NCBI GenBank assembly: GCA_027352645.1
Contig: DAIEIL010000015.1
Location: forward strand, 1-11,305
Length of the DNA: 11,305 bases
Source: Rhodobiaceae bacterium
GTDB lineage: Bacteria; Pseudomonadota; Alphaproteobacteria; Parvibaculales; Parvibaculaceae
Direction: 5' to 3'
Part shown: one piece after another, positions 1 through 7,259 of the stretch
Layout of the letters: each line of letters opens with the position of its first letter
Numbering within the stretch: the stretch's first letter is position 1
Made by a program: the position numbers and the translations under genes
The notes under the pieces: generated by a model
What the model saw: the letters and a program-made list of their open reading frames with translations, nothing else
Told to the model about the DNA's origin: nothing
Database searches by the model: none

Positions 1-729
1 GAAGAGGGGGCGGAAGTTCTCTCCATCATCGGCAAGGTGCGCTGCAATGTTCTGATCTCGGGCGGTACGGGTTCGGGCAAGACGACGCTTCTGAACTGCC
101 TCACGGCCTTCATTGAAACGGATGAACGCGTCATCACCTGCGAAGACGCCGCCGAATTGCAGCTGCAGCAGCCGCATGTGGTGCGTCTGGAAACGAGACC
201 GCCGAATCTCGAAGGCCAGGGCCAGATCACCATGACGGAACTCGTCCGCAACTGTCTGCGTATGCGTCCTGAACGCATCATCGTCGGCGAGGTTCGCGGA
301 CCGGAGGCGTTCGACCTCTTGCAGGCGATGAACACCGGCCACGACGGCTCGATGGGCACGCTCCACGCGAACAGCCCGCGCGAAGCCCTGTCGCGTCTCG
401 AAAGCATGATCACCATGGGCGGCTACAACCTGCCCTCAAAGACGATCCGCGAAATGATCACGGGTTCGATCGACGTCATCATTCAGGCCGCGCGTCTGCG
501 TGACGGTTCGCGCCGCATCACGCATATCACCGAAGTTCTGGGCAACGAAGGTGACGTCATCATCACGCAGGATCTCTTCGTTTACGATATCGAAGGCGAA
601 GACGAGACAGGCAAGCTCAAGGGCAAGCACAAGTCGACTGGTATCGCACGGCCGGCGTTCTGGGATCGCGCGCGCTACTACAATCAGCATCATGCGCTTG
701 CCGCCGCGCTCGACCGTGCGCAGGGCTGA
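1..729 (+). CDS. cpaF: CpaF/TadA-type secretion ATPase of the Tad pilus, C-terminal half (5' end outside window)
   Basis: This is the motor ATPase that powers assembly of Flp/Tad pili at the cytoplasmic face of the inner membrane. The frame is open from base 1, so the gene starts upstream; 242 residues remain of a family that is usually about 450-500. The GTG at 37 is an internal valine codon, not a start. Fragment residues 21-29 form the Walker A loop GGTGSGKTT, residues 43-53 the acidic Asp-box region (ERVITCEDAAE), residues 92-100 the Walker B segment RIIVGEVRG with its glutamate, and residues 113-124 the His box GHDGSMGTLHAN. Together these define the secretion-ATPase (GspE/VirB11) superfamily, and the adjacent tadB and tadC place it in the CpaF/TadA branch. 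The missing N-terminal half would hold the regulatory and oligomerisation domain. The stop is followed 11 bp later by tadB, so the genes are very probably co-transcribed. Confidence 0.95.
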   Translation, partial: EEGAEVLSIIGKVRCNVLISGGTGSGKTTLLNCLTAFIETDERVITCEDAAELQLQQPHVVRLETRPPNLEGQGQITMTELVRNCLRMRPERIIVGEVRGPEAFDLLQAMNTGHDGSMGTLHANSPREALSRLESMITMGGYNLPSKTIREMITGSIDVIIQAARLRDGSRRITHITEVLGNEGDVIITQDLFVYDIEGEDETGKLKGKHKSTGIARPAFWDRARYYNQHHALAAALDRAQG

Positions 730-740
730 GGAGCGAGACC

Positions 741-1724
741 ATGGATCAGACGACTCTTCTCGTTGCCGGTATCGCGATGTTGGCTGCGCTCTGCATCGGT
801 GGGCTTGGTTTCGCCTTTGTCGGCGGCGACAACAAGAAATCGAAGCGTATGGCCCAGGTCGCCGGCAGCGAACGCGGCCGTAGACGGTCGGCGGAATCGG
901 AGGCCGACAGCTCCGACAAGCGGCGCAAGCAGGTTCAGGAAACGCTCAAGACCATTGAGCAAAGGCAGAAAGCGCAGCAGAAAGTTACGCTCCGGCTGAG
1001 GTTGGAGCGTGCGGGCGTCGAGATGACGCCGCGCAACTTTTACATGCTGAGTGCGACATCGGGGCTCGTTTGCGCGGCGCTCGTTATGTTCATGGGCTAT
1101 TCGCCGCTCATCGGCATCGGCGCCGCGTTTGCGGGCGCACTCGGTCTGCCGCGCTGGGTTCTGGGCTTCATGATCTCGCGCCGTCAAAAGGCCTTTCTCG
1201 CGGAATTCGCCAATGCGATCGACGTGATCGTGCGCGGCGTCAAGGCTGGTCTTCCGATCAACGATTGTCTGAAGATCATCGCTGCGGAAGCCGCCGAACC
1301 TGTGCGCACCGAATTTCAGGATCTCGTCGAAGGACAGCGCGTGGGCGTCACCCTCGATCAGGGTCTCGCCAAGGTCTTTGAGCGCATGCCGCTCGCCGAA
1401 GTGAATTTCTTCCAGATCGTTCTTGCCATCCAGCAGAAGACGGGCGGCAATCTCGCTGAAGCGTTGAACAACCTCTCCAAGGTGCTGCGCGACCGCAAGC
1501 GCATGCGTGCAAAGATCATCGCGATCTCGCAGGAAGCCAAATCCTCCGCCGCGATCATCGGCGTGCTGCCGCCCGGCGTCATGGCCATTCTCTATTTCTC
1601 CGCGCCTTCCTATCTCGACCCGCTCATAACCACGCGCCCCGGACATATGATCATCGTCGGGGGATTGTGTTGGATGGGTATGGGCGTTCTCATCATGCGC
1701 AAGATGATCAATTTCAATTTCTGA
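741..1724 (+). CDS. tadB: Tad pilus inner-membrane platform protein TadB (CpaG)
   Basis: TadB and TadC form the inner-membrane platform on which the CpaF ATPase acts to extrude Flp pilin. The 327-residue protein has an N-terminal membrane helix (about residues 5-28), a highly charged Lys/Arg/Glu linker (about 30-92), a hydrophobic pair of segments (about 100-145), then the T2SSF/GspF cytoplasmic domain (about 148-270), including the segment around VIVRGVKAGLPINDCLKII, and C-terminal membrane helices (about 272-292 and 300-320). This order and length are usual for TadB. GAGGAG at 728-733 overlaps the cpaF stop and lies 7 nt before the ATG, which supports this start and translational coupling to cpaF. 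tadC follows 10 bp after the stop. The assignment as TadB rather than TadC rests on position directly after cpaF and on the N-terminal helix plus charged linker. Confidence 0.94.
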   Translation: MDQTTLLVAGIAMLAALCIGGLGFAFVGGDNKKSKRMAQVAGSERGRRRSAESEADSSDKRRKQVQETLKTIEQRQKAQQKVTLRLRLERAGVEMTPRNFYMLSATSGLVCAALVMFMGYSPLIGIGAAFAGALGLPRWVLGFMISRRQKAFLAEFANAIDVIVRGVKAGLPINDCLKIIAAEAAEPVRTEFQDLVEGQRVGVTLDQGLAKVFERMPLAEVNFFQIVLAIQQKTGGNLAEALNNLSKVLRDRKRMRAKIIAISQEAKSSAAIIGVLPPGVMAILYFSAPSYLDPLITTRPGHMIIVGGLCWMGMGVLIMRKMINFNF

Positions 1725-1734
1725 GAGCGCGGCC

Positions 1735-2703
1735 ATGTATTCCCTGATTGCAGATGCATTCAATATCGAGACTGGCGTGATGCTCCTCGTTGGCGTCGCC
1801 GCCTTCGCGACCATTCTGACGCTTGCGATGCCGCTGCTCGAAACCGATAAGCTCGGTGCGCGCATGAAGGCGGCGGCGACCGAGCGCGAGGCGCTGCGCC
1901 AGCGTCATCGCGAACAGATGCAGATGGAGAAGAACAAACTCCGTCAGACGCCGAAGGGCTTCACCAAGCAGATCGTCGAGAAGTTCGCGCATGCGCGCAT
2001 GCTTGAAAATGAGGAGGTGAAGGAGAAGCTTCGGCAGGCCGGATTCCGCGGGCAGGGACCGATCTACACTTTCATCTTCTTCCGCTTCGTCATGCCGCCG
2101 GTCCTCTTTCTGGTCGTGCTTGGCTATCTCCATTTCGTCAACAGCTTCGGCCAGGGGACGATGGGGCGTCTCTTCCTGGCGGGAGGCGGCGCCTTCTTCG
2201 GCTTCTACCTGCCGAACGTCTTCGTACAAAACGTCATCTCGCGGCGACAGGAATCGATCAAGAAGGCCTTCCCGGACGCGCTCGACCTTCTGCTGATCTG
2301 CGTCGAATCCGGCATGTCCGTCGAGGCGGCCTTCCAGAAGGTTGCGGGCGAAGTGGGCAGTCAGTCGGTGGAACTTGCCGAAGAGCTGACCGTGACGACC
2401 GCTGAGCTTTCCTATCTGCCCGAGAGGCGCAAGGCCTACGAGAACCTCGCCTTGCGCACCGGACTTGACGGCGTGAAGGCGGTGGTGACGAGCCTCATTC
2501 AGGCGGAGCGTTACGGTACGCCGCTTGGAACGGCGCTTCGCGTCATGGCGCAGGAAAACCGCGACATGCGCATGATGGAAGCCGAGAAGAAGGCGGCGGC
2601 CCTGCCGCCAAAGCTGACCGTGCCGATGATCGTTTTCTTCCTGCCTGTGCTTTTCTGCGTCATTCTCGGCCCGGCAGTGATCAAGGTCTTGCATCTGGCC
2701 TGA
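1735..2703 (+). CDS. tadC: Tad pilus inner-membrane platform protein TadC (CpaH)
   Basis: This is the second GspF-type platform protein of the Tad secretion machine, expected to pair with TadB in the inner membrane. The 322 residues show an N-terminal membrane helix (about 14-34), a charged, probably coiled segment rich in Glu, Arg and Gln (about 38-70), two hydrophobic stretches (about 110-135 and 145-163), the T2SSF domain (about 175-290, with the segment FPDALDLLLICVESGMSVEAAF and later AERYGTPLGTALRVMAQE), and a C-terminal helix (about 296-318). The start ATG lies 10 bp after the tadB stop, with only a modest purine-rich GAGAG (1723-1727) upstream, so translation may partly depend on coupling to tadB. 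It is the last gene of the plus-strand pilus operon, because a strong hairpin terminator follows at 2729. Confidence 0.94.
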   Translation: MYSLIADAFNIETGVMLLVGVAAFATILTLAMPLLETDKLGARMKAAATEREALRQRHREQMQMEKNKLRQTPKGFTKQIVEKFAHARMLENEEVKEKLRQAGFRGQGPIYTFIFFRFVMPPVLFLVVLGYLHFVNSFGQGTMGRLFLAGGGAFFGFYLPNVFVQNVISRRQESIKKAFPDALDLLLICVESGMSVEAAFQKVAGEVGSQSVELAEELTVTTAELSYLPERRKAYENLALRTGLDGVKAVVTSLIQAERYGTPLGTALRVMAQENRDMRMMEAEKKAAALPPKLTVPMIVFFLPVLFCVILGPAVIKVLHLA

Positions 2704-2728
2704 GCGGCAAGGCTGACACCGGCAAATG

Positions 2729-2755
2729 AAAAGGCGCCTCGAGAGGCGCCTTTTT
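2729..2755. terminator. Bidirectional intrinsic terminator between tadC and tadD
   Basis: AAAAGGCGCCTC (2729-2740) and GAGGCGCCTTTT (2743-2754) are a perfect inverted repeat. A realistic fold is an 11-bp stem closed by the tetraloop CGAG, with five T residues (2751-2755) at the 3' foot on the plus strand. The A run at 2729-2732 gives a shorter U tract on the minus strand. It starts 26 nt after the tadC stop and ends 21 nt before the tadD stop, which fits a shared terminator for convergent transcription. It should be stronger in the plus direction. Confidence 0.9.
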
Positions 2756-2775
2756 CGTGTGCGGATGTTCGCTTG

Positions 2776-3720
2776 TCAGTGAAGCGACGTGGTTGTCGCG
2801 GGCGGCATTTCGGACACCTGATCCGATGCTGACGCTGAGGCCGAAGTCGGCTTGTCGAGTTGTTCCATCTGCTTCCACAGAGCGGGCTGGGTCAGCATTT
2901 CGCGCAGATAGGCGATGTTGTTCTCCGCGACCTCCGCAGGCAGGTCGGAGCGCGCAAGGCGGGAAGCCTCGTCGAAATTGCCCTTGAGGCCAAGCACGAC
3001 GGCGAGGTTCTGCCGGGCGCTCGCGGTTGCGCGAGGGTCGGCCACGGCCTGCCTCAGAGATTGTTCTGCGTGGTCGAGGTCGCCCTGCAGCGCATAGGAA
3101 AGGCCGAGATTGGTAAGGACGGAGGGATTGCCGGGGTCGAGCTTCAGCGCGGCCTTGTATTTCTCCTGCGCCTCGGCGTAGCGGCCCGTCTGGTCGAGCG
3201 CGACGCCGGCGGCGGAGAGAATGGTCCAGTCCTTTGGCGCGAGCGCGGCGGCGCGGTTGAGCACGGGAACGGCCTGATCGGCGCGCCCGCTTGCAGCCAG
3301 CACCTTGCCATATTCGGCCTGCACGCCTGCGCTCTCGCCATGAAGAGCCTGGGCGCGCTGCATCACGGTTCCAGCCTGGTCGATGGAACCTATCTGGCGC
3401 AACGCTTTGGAATAATTGACGGCGGTATCGGGATCGTCCTCCTGGCGCTCATAGAGGTTACCCCAATAAGCGGCGGCGGAGACATAATCCCCCGTCTTGG
3501 TAGAGGTGATGGCGGCCTCGCGCAGCGCTGCGGCGTCCTTCGGGGGCGTCTCGTTGCTCGCGGTCTTTTCGCTGCTGGCCTGACTGCTCTTGCCTGTATC
3601 GGCGGCGTGGTCTTGCGTCGTCGCGCAGGCTGACAGCGCGAGCAATGCGGCAAGCGCCGTCGAAGCCATAAGAAGGCGGGCGGTCCCCGAGCGGGCGTTC
3701 AATGTCTTGATGTCGTCCAT
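2776..3720 (-). CDS. tadD: TadD-like tetratricopeptide-repeat lipoprotein
   Basis: TadD is an outer-membrane-associated TPR lipoprotein needed for Tad pilus biogenesis, thought to act as a pilotin or assembly factor for the secretin. From the ATG at 3720 the product has 314 residues. Residues 1-32 form a lipoprotein signal peptide with a hydrophobic core ending in the lipobox LSAC, so Cys32 is the expected lipidated residue. A polar linker (about 33-62) leads into about five or six TPR units (about 65-260), for example the stretch with YAEAQEKYKAALKLDPGNPS and the next with YALQGDLDHAEQSLRQAV. A Ser/Ala/Thr-rich tail ends the protein. An in-frame GTG at 3777 would put 19 extra residues before the signal peptide and is less likely; starting at the ATG at 3669 would remove the basic n-region. 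The call as TadD rather than a generic TPR lipoprotein depends on its place next to tadBC. It faces tadC across a terminator and is transcribed separately. Confidence 0.82.
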   Translation of the reverse strand: MDDIKTLNARSGTARLLMASTALAALLALSACATTQDHAADTGKSSQASSEKTASNETPPKDAAALREAAITSTKTGDYVSAAAYWGNLYERQEDDPDTAVNYSKALRQIGSIDQAGTVMQRAQALHGESAGVQAEYGKVLAASGRADQAVPVLNRAAALAPKDWTILSAAGVALDQTGRYAEAQEKYKAALKLDPGNPSVLTNLGLSYALQGDLDHAEQSLRQAVADPRATASARQNLAVVLGLKGNFDEASRLARSDLPAEVAENNIAYLREMLTQPALWKQMEQLDKPTSASASASDQVSEMPPATTTSLH

Positions 3721-3903
3721 AGGTCTACGTGTCCTGACTTGGACCTCTACCGATCGAAGTCGATTTTGAACGAACACCCGTCAAGAAAGCCTTAATTATA
3801 AGTTCCGGCGGATTACCTCGCTTTTCGACGCTACTCTGGCAAGCTGACGATAGAGTGGGGCACGATGCGTCGCCCGCGAGGCGGAGGGAGGAGGCCTAGC
3901 CGA
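3721..3903. promoter_or_regulatory. Divergent control region between tadD and the TAXI protein gene
   Basis: This 183-bp spacer must hold the start signals for both genes. It contains an AT-rich block (3790-3801) that stands out from the GC-rich surroundings. On the minus strand the block includes a perfect TATAAT (3800-3795), but no good -35 box sits 16-18 bp upstream of it. A TTGACG (-35-like, 3784-3779) also reads toward tadD, but without a clear -10 partner. On the plus strand TTCGAC (3824-3829) precedes a weak GATAGA (3849-3854). I cannot assign exact promoters. The region as a regulatory spacer is secure; the boxes are not. Confidence 0.4.
3883..3894 (+). promoter_or_regulatory. Strong ribosome binding site that decides the TAXI protein start
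   Basis: The purine tract GGAGGGAGGAGG lies 9 nt before the ATG at 3904 and is an excellent Shine-Dalgarno match. If the upstream in-frame ATG at 3865 were used, this tract would encode part of an odd basic leader (MRRPRGGGRRPSR), which looks like translated ribosome-binding sequence rather than protein. I therefore take 3904 as the start. Confidence 0.75.
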
Positions 3904-5037
3904 ATGGACTTTCGGTCGAGCTTCAGGACCTGGGCAGGAGAAGCGGCGAAGCACCCGCTCGCGGGCTGGGTCATCGGCGGTGTGGCGCTGGCTTTGACCG
4001 CTGGGCTTCTCGCGCTGCTTTACGAGCGCGCGCCCGTGGCTCTTGACGAGGGGGCGGAGAGGATCACTTTCTTCCGTATCGGCGCAGGCGCTTCAGACAG
4101 TCCCTATTTTGGCCTGGGCCGGAGGCTCGCGGCGATCATCAGCCGTCCGCCCGATGCCGGCCCCTGCGAGCCTGCGAGTCCCTGCGGCGTCGAAGGGTTG
4201 GTCGCGGTGGTCAAATCCTCTTCGGGCTCTGTCGCCAATATGCGGGCGGTGAGCGCCGGGCATTTCGAATCCGCCCTTGTGCGCTCGACCACGCTTGTCG
4301 AGGCGTGGCGCGCGACGGGGCCCTTCGGCGGCGAGAAAAGGCTTACCAATCTGAGGGCGATCGCCAGTATTCGCCGCGAGGCGGTGCATCTCGTCGCGAG
4401 CCGTGGCGCGAATATCCGCACGCTGGCCGATCTCGCGGGCAAGCGCATATCGGTGGGCGGCAAGGGCTCCGGAACGGCCGACCTTGCGCTGAGGATTTTG
4501 CGCGGCTACGGGCTGATGGCGAAGAATGTCGAGATCGTGCGAGAGGACCCTGAACGCGCATCGGACATGATGCTTCACGGCCAGCTCGATGCATTCTTTC
4601 TGATTGCCGCTGTGCCGGACCCTCTCGTCGCCGATCTCGCTGCGCGTGGCGCGATCGACCTCGTGCCGATAGACGGTCAGGCGACGGCAACGCTCGTCGC
4701 ATCCAATCATGAATTGGGTCCCCTCCATATCGAGGCGGATGCCTATCGTTTCATGCCGGCCTACGACACGCTGGCGCTCAGCGCCGTCTGGGTCTGCAAC
4801 GCCAGCGCCGATCCCACCCTTGTCCATGACATGGCCAAGGCCCTCTTCGAGCCGGGCAATCGCGAATTTCTGCCCGCCGCCGACGAGATGCCACCCTTGC
4901 CGAAAAAGCACGACAAGGCGGCGGAAGATGCAGCGCGCCAAAAGCTTATGGTAGAGGCGGTTGCCGATCTGCCGATCCCGCTTCATCCGGGCGCAAAACG
5001 TTTCTATCGCGAAGAGGGCGTACTGACGGAAAAGTGA
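3904..5037 (+). CDS. Membrane-anchored TAXI-family (TRAP-type) solute-binding protein, orphan
   Basis: TAXI proteins are the periplasmic ligand-binding components of a subclass of TRAP transporters, which take up organic acids or related solutes using ion gradients. The 377-residue product has basic residues before one hydrophobic helix (about 18-40) and no obvious cleavage site, so it is probably a signal anchor with the binding domain in the periplasm. The domain begins at about 53 with ITFFRIGAGASDSPYFGLG, the usual opening of the fold, followed by SSSGSVANMRAVSAGHFESA (105-124), VGGKGSGTADLAL (184-196) and HGQLDAFFL (225-233), all typical TAXI landmarks. Cys88 and Cys94 flank a short insert and could form a disulfide. 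No DctQ/DctM-type permease gene lies in the window, so the partner is unknown; the protein may work with a distant permease or as a sensor. The downstream GST gene is convergent and starts its stop 3 bp away. Confidence 0.88.
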   Translation: MDFRSSFRTWAGEAAKHPLAGWVIGGVALALTAGLLALLYERAPVALDEGAERITFFRIGAGASDSPYFGLGRRLAAIISRPPDAGPCEPASPCGVEGLVAVVKSSSGSVANMRAVSAGHFESALVRSTTLVEAWRATGPFGGEKRLTNLRAIASIRREAVHLVASRGANIRTLADLAGKRISVGGKGSGTADLALRILRGYGLMAKNVEIVREDPERASDMMLHGQLDAFFLIAAVPDPLVADLAARGAIDLVPIDGQATATLVASNHELGPLHIEADAYRFMPAYDTLALSAVWVCNASADPTLVHDMAKALFEPGNREFLPAADEMPPLPKKHDKAAEDAARQKLMVEAVADLPIPLHPGAKRFYREEGVLTEK

Positions 5038-5040
5038 GCC

Positions 5041-5709
5041 TCAGGCGCGGGCGGCCATCTCAAGCTTTGCTCCCTCTTCCCACTCGAAGAAGGCGGGGAG
5101 CGCCAAAAGCCTGTCCATATAGGTTCGGGCGAGCCCGTCATCGCCGAGCTTCGCGAGGTCGACATCGTAAGTGCGGAATCGTGTCGCCACCGGCAGATAC
5201 ATCGCGTCGGCGATGGTGAAGTGGCCGAAAAGGAATCCATCGTCCCGCGCGGCGTTGTGCCCATAGCGGCTGCGGAGCGCATGCCAGATTCCGACAATGC
5301 GTCGCGCATGGGTGAGCGCGCCCTCGCTGTGGCCCTCGCCCGGATAGCGGTTGATGATGTCCATGGGCATGTCGCGTCGCAGGTCAGTGAAGCCCGAATG
5401 CATTTCGCAAGCCGCGCTCCGCGCCTGCGCTCGTTCAGGCAGGTCTGTCGGCCAGAGCTTCTTCTCGGGAAAGAGATCGGCGAGCGTTTCGCAGATGGCG
5501 AGGGAGTCGGACACGATATTGCCGTCCCACTTGAGCACCGGAACGAGGCCTGACGGCGAGTGCGAAAGCGCCTGCGCCTTGGTGTCTTCCTGACGCAGGC
5601 GGATATGCGCTTCGCGGAAGGGAATGCCCGTCACCTTCATAAGGATCCAGGGCCGGAGGCTCCAGGTCGACCAGTTCTTGTCGCCGATGACGAGTTCGAA
5701 ATCCTGCAT
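5041..5709 (-). CDS. Glutathione S-transferase family protein
   Basis: This is a soluble 222-residue protein with the two-domain GST architecture. The thioredoxin-like N-terminal domain (about 3-82) contains NWSTWSLRPW (12-21), where Ser13 or Ser17 sits in the usual position of the catalytic serine, LVPVL (55-59) with the cis-proline that contacts glutathione, and SDSLAICE (67-74), equivalent to the glutathione-binding Glu/Asp-Ser motif. The all-helical C-terminal domain (about 92-215) has the core motif around GHFTIADAMYLPVATRF. These features predict glutathione conjugation, thiol transfer or isomerase-like activity in the cytoplasm; the substrate cannot be told from sequence. A purine-rich GGGGAGA lies about 7 nt before the ATG. 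It is transcribed as a single gene, divergent from the M17 aminopeptidase and convergent with the TAXI gene, with no visible terminator between the latter two. Confidence 0.93.
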   Translation of the reverse strand: MQDFELVIGDKNWSTWSLRPWILMKVTGIPFREAHIRLRQEDTKAQALSHSPSGLVPVLKWDGNIVSDSLAICETLADLFPEKKLWPTDLPERAQARSAACEMHSGFTDLRRDMPMDIINRYPGEGHSEGALTHARRIVGIWHALRSRYGHNAARDDGFLFGHFTIADAMYLPVATRFRTYDVDLAKLGDDGLARTYMDRLLALPAFFEWEEGAKLEMAARA

Positions 5710-5822
5710 TCCGTTCTCCCCTTGCCTTGCATCCCTGCGCCCGAACCGGCGCCCGTTGCGGGTGATCCTCCCACTCTATAAGGTTTCGGCTGCGCGAATG
5801 CGACGCCATTATTGGACCCGCC
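5710..5822. promoter_or_regulatory. Divergent spacer between the GST gene and the M17 aminopeptidase gene
   Basis: This 113-bp spacer must start transcription in both directions. Toward the aminopeptidase, TTGCGG (5756-5761) and TATAAG (5777-5782) resemble -35 and -10 boxes, but the 15-bp spacer is short. They would give a leader of roughly 35 nt. Ribosome binding for the aminopeptidase looks weak: no purine tract better than TTGGAC precedes the ATG. No convincing minus-strand promoter is seen. Boxes are low confidence. Confidence 0.35.
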
Positions 5823-7205
5823 ATGCTTGAAATCTTCGTCACGAAAAAGGATGCCGCCGCGACGCCGGTCTGGCTGGTGCGTTCGGTCGATCTGCAGAAC
5901 TGGGCGGCCGAACATGCGGGCGCCGGCGCCGCCTGGGTCGAGACGTCGGGATTCAAGGCGGAAGCGGGTAAGGTGCTGCTGCTGCCGGATGGCTCGGGCG
6001 GATTGTCCGGCGCGATCCTCGGGATCGGCGATGGGTCCGACCCCTTCGTTACAGGCGCCCTGGCGACCGCGCTGCCCGTCCAGACCTATCGCCTCGCGGG
6101 GGCGCTTGGCGAGACACCTGAAAAGGCTGCGCTCGGCTACGCGCTCGGTACCTATGGTTTCACGCGCTATAGCGGCAAGACGCGCGAATTTCCGCGCCTC
6201 GTTCTGCCGGAAGGCGTTGATGGTGAAGAGGTGAGCCGCGTCGCGCGCGCCATCTTCCTTGTGCGCGATCTCATCAATACACCGACAAACGACATGAGCC
6301 CCGCCGATCTCGCGGCCGCCGCGCATGCGGTCGCGGAGGCTCACGAAGCGAAGGTGAGCGTGATCGAGGGCGACGAGCTTCTCGACCGCAATTATCCGAT
6401 GATCCATGCCGTTGGGCGCGCGGCTGCCGTCGCGCCGCGGCTGATCGATCTGACCTGGGGGCGGTTCGATGCGCCCAAGGTCACGCTGGTGGGCAAGGGC
6501 GTCTGCTTCGACACGGGCGGCCTCGACCTCAAGCCATCGAGCGCCATGCTCCTTATGAAGAAGGATATGGGTGGCGCGGCCAATGTGCTGGCGCTTGCCG
6601 CGCTCATCATGAGCGCGAAGCTCGATGTCAGGCTCCGTGTTCTGATCCCCGCCGTCGAGAACAGCGTGTCCGGCGATGCGTTCCGTCCCGGCGATGTTCT
6701 CAGGAGCCGCAAGGGGCTCACCGTCGAGATCGGCAATACAGACGCCGAGGGCCGCCTCGTGCTTGCGGATGCGCTGGCCGATGCCGACGCCGAAGAGCCG
6801 GAACTGCTGATCGACATGGCGACGCTGACCGGCGCGGCGCGCACCGCGCTCGGCCCGGATCTGCCGCCCTTCTATACGGATGACGATGTGCTCGCCGCCG
6901 AGATCGCGGCGGCTGCGGCGTCGGAGTCCGATCCGCTCTGGCGCATGCCCCTCTGGCAGCCTTATGACGGCTGGATGGACAGCAAGATCGCCGACGTCAA
7001 CAACGCAGGCGAAGGCGGCTTTGCCGGTTCGATCACGGCGGCGCTTTTCCTGCGGCGCTTTGTCGGAAACGCGAAGTCCTGGGTTCACTTCGATGTCTAT
7101 GGCTGGGCGCCGAAGCCGAAGCCCGGCCGTCCCGTGGGCGGCGAGGCGCAGGCCATACGCGCGCTTTATGCCGTGTTGAAGGATCGCTTCGCGCCTCGCG
7201 ACTGA
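5823..7205 (+). CDS. M17-family leucyl aminopeptidase (two-metal exopeptidase)
   Basis: This cytoplasmic metallo-aminopeptidase is expected to remove N-terminal residues from peptides. The 460 residues comprise a divergent N-terminal domain (about 1-135) and the conserved M17 catalytic domain (about 140-458). By comparison with the known leucine aminopeptidase sites, the metal ligands are Lys225 and Asp230 in GKGVCFDTGG, Asp248 in KKDMGG, and Asp307 and Glu309 in the signature NTDAEGRLVLADAL. The catalytic residues Lys237 (DLKPSS) and Arg311 are both present, so the enzyme should be active. It is a little shorter than classical PepA (about 500 residues), as in the shorter leucyl aminopeptidase branch common in alphaproteobacteria. 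The peptide substrate cannot be named. A MarR-type gene and an NlpC/P60 peptidase gene follow on the same strand after 92 bp, which hints at a shared peptide-turnover role. Confidence 0.95.
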   Translation: MLEIFVTKKDAAATPVWLVRSVDLQNWAAEHAGAGAAWVETSGFKAEAGKVLLLPDGSGGLSGAILGIGDGSDPFVTGALATALPVQTYRLAGALGETPEKAALGYALGTYGFTRYSGKTREFPRLVLPEGVDGEEVSRVARAIFLVRDLINTPTNDMSPADLAAAAHAVAEAHEAKVSVIEGDELLDRNYPMIHAVGRAAAVAPRLIDLTWGRFDAPKVTLVGKGVCFDTGGLDLKPSSAMLLMKKDMGGAANVLALAALIMSAKLDVRLRVLIPAVENSVSGDAFRPGDVLRSRKGLTVEIGNTDAEGRLVLADALADADAEEPELLIDMATLTGAARTALGPDLPPFYTDDDVLAAEIAAAAASESDPLWRMPLWQPYDGWMDSKIADVNNAGEGGFAGSITAALFLRRFVGNAKSWVHFDVYGWAPKPKPGRPVGGEAQAIRALYAVLKDRFAPRD

Positions 7206-7229
7206 TTGAGGCACCAGACTTCAAAACCG

Positions 7230-7259
7230 TTTACACCTTCAACCATCGCCCTCTAGACT
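7230..7259 (+). promoter_or_regulatory. Candidate promoter of the marR-type/NlpC-P60 unit
   Basis: TTTACA (7230-7235, five of six matches to TTGACA) and TAGACT (7254-7259, four of six matches to TATAAT) are separated by 18 bp, in the 92-bp gap after the aminopeptidase gene. Transcription would begin near 7266, giving a leader of about 30 nt. This is the best promoter-like pair in the window, but it is predicted by eye only. Read-through from the aminopeptidase gene is also possible because I see no terminator in the gap. Confidence 0.45.

Noticed and set aside
37..39. GTG at 37 as the start of cpaF
   Set aside because: The frame is open upstream to base 1, and the Walker A strand would begin only a few residues after this codon; the N-terminal half of CpaF must lie upstream.
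690..1865. 391-codon minus-strand open frame opposite tadB
   Set aside because: It is in exact antisense codon register with tadB, which lacks the codons that would give stops there. Its translation is rich in His, Arg and Asp with no family motif, and tadB is unmistakable.
1714..2694. 326-codon minus-strand open frame opposite tadC
   Set aside because: Same codon-register shadow; low-complexity charged translation, no start context, and tadC is a clear family member.
2860..3633. 257-codon plus-strand open frame opposite tadD
   Set aside because: Codon-register shadow of tadD; the minus-strand product has a lipobox and TPR repeats, whereas this one has no recognisable feature.
3721..3777. 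GTG at 3777 as start of tadD
   Set aside because: It would put 19 further residues ahead of an already complete lipoprotein signal peptide; the ATG at 3720 gives normal n-, h- and c-regions.
3865..3903. ATG at 3865 as start of the TAXI gene
   Set aside because: The added 13 residues come from a purine-rich ribosome-binding tract and are almost all Arg, Gly and Pro; the ATG at 3904 has the better spacing. It cannot be fully excluded.
4093..4986. 297-codon minus-strand open frame opposite the TAXI gene
   Set aside because: Codon-register shadow; the opposite strand encodes a protein with a signal anchor and TAXI motifs.
5011..5079. 8-bp inverted repeat GAAGAGGG / CCCTCTTC spanning the TAXI-GST junction, considered as a terminator
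   Set aside because: The arms are 53 nt apart, there is no T run, and both arms simply encode Glu-Glu-Gly in the two opposing genes, so it looks like coincidence.
7193..7212. GCCTC-N10-GAGGC around the stop of the aminopeptidase, considered as a terminator
   Set aside because: Only a 5-bp stem with a 10-nt loop and no following T run.
5637..7214. 525-codon minus-strand open frame opposite the M17 aminopeptidase
   Set aside because: Codon-register shadow that also runs into the GST gene; the M17 metal-site signature on the plus strand is decisive.
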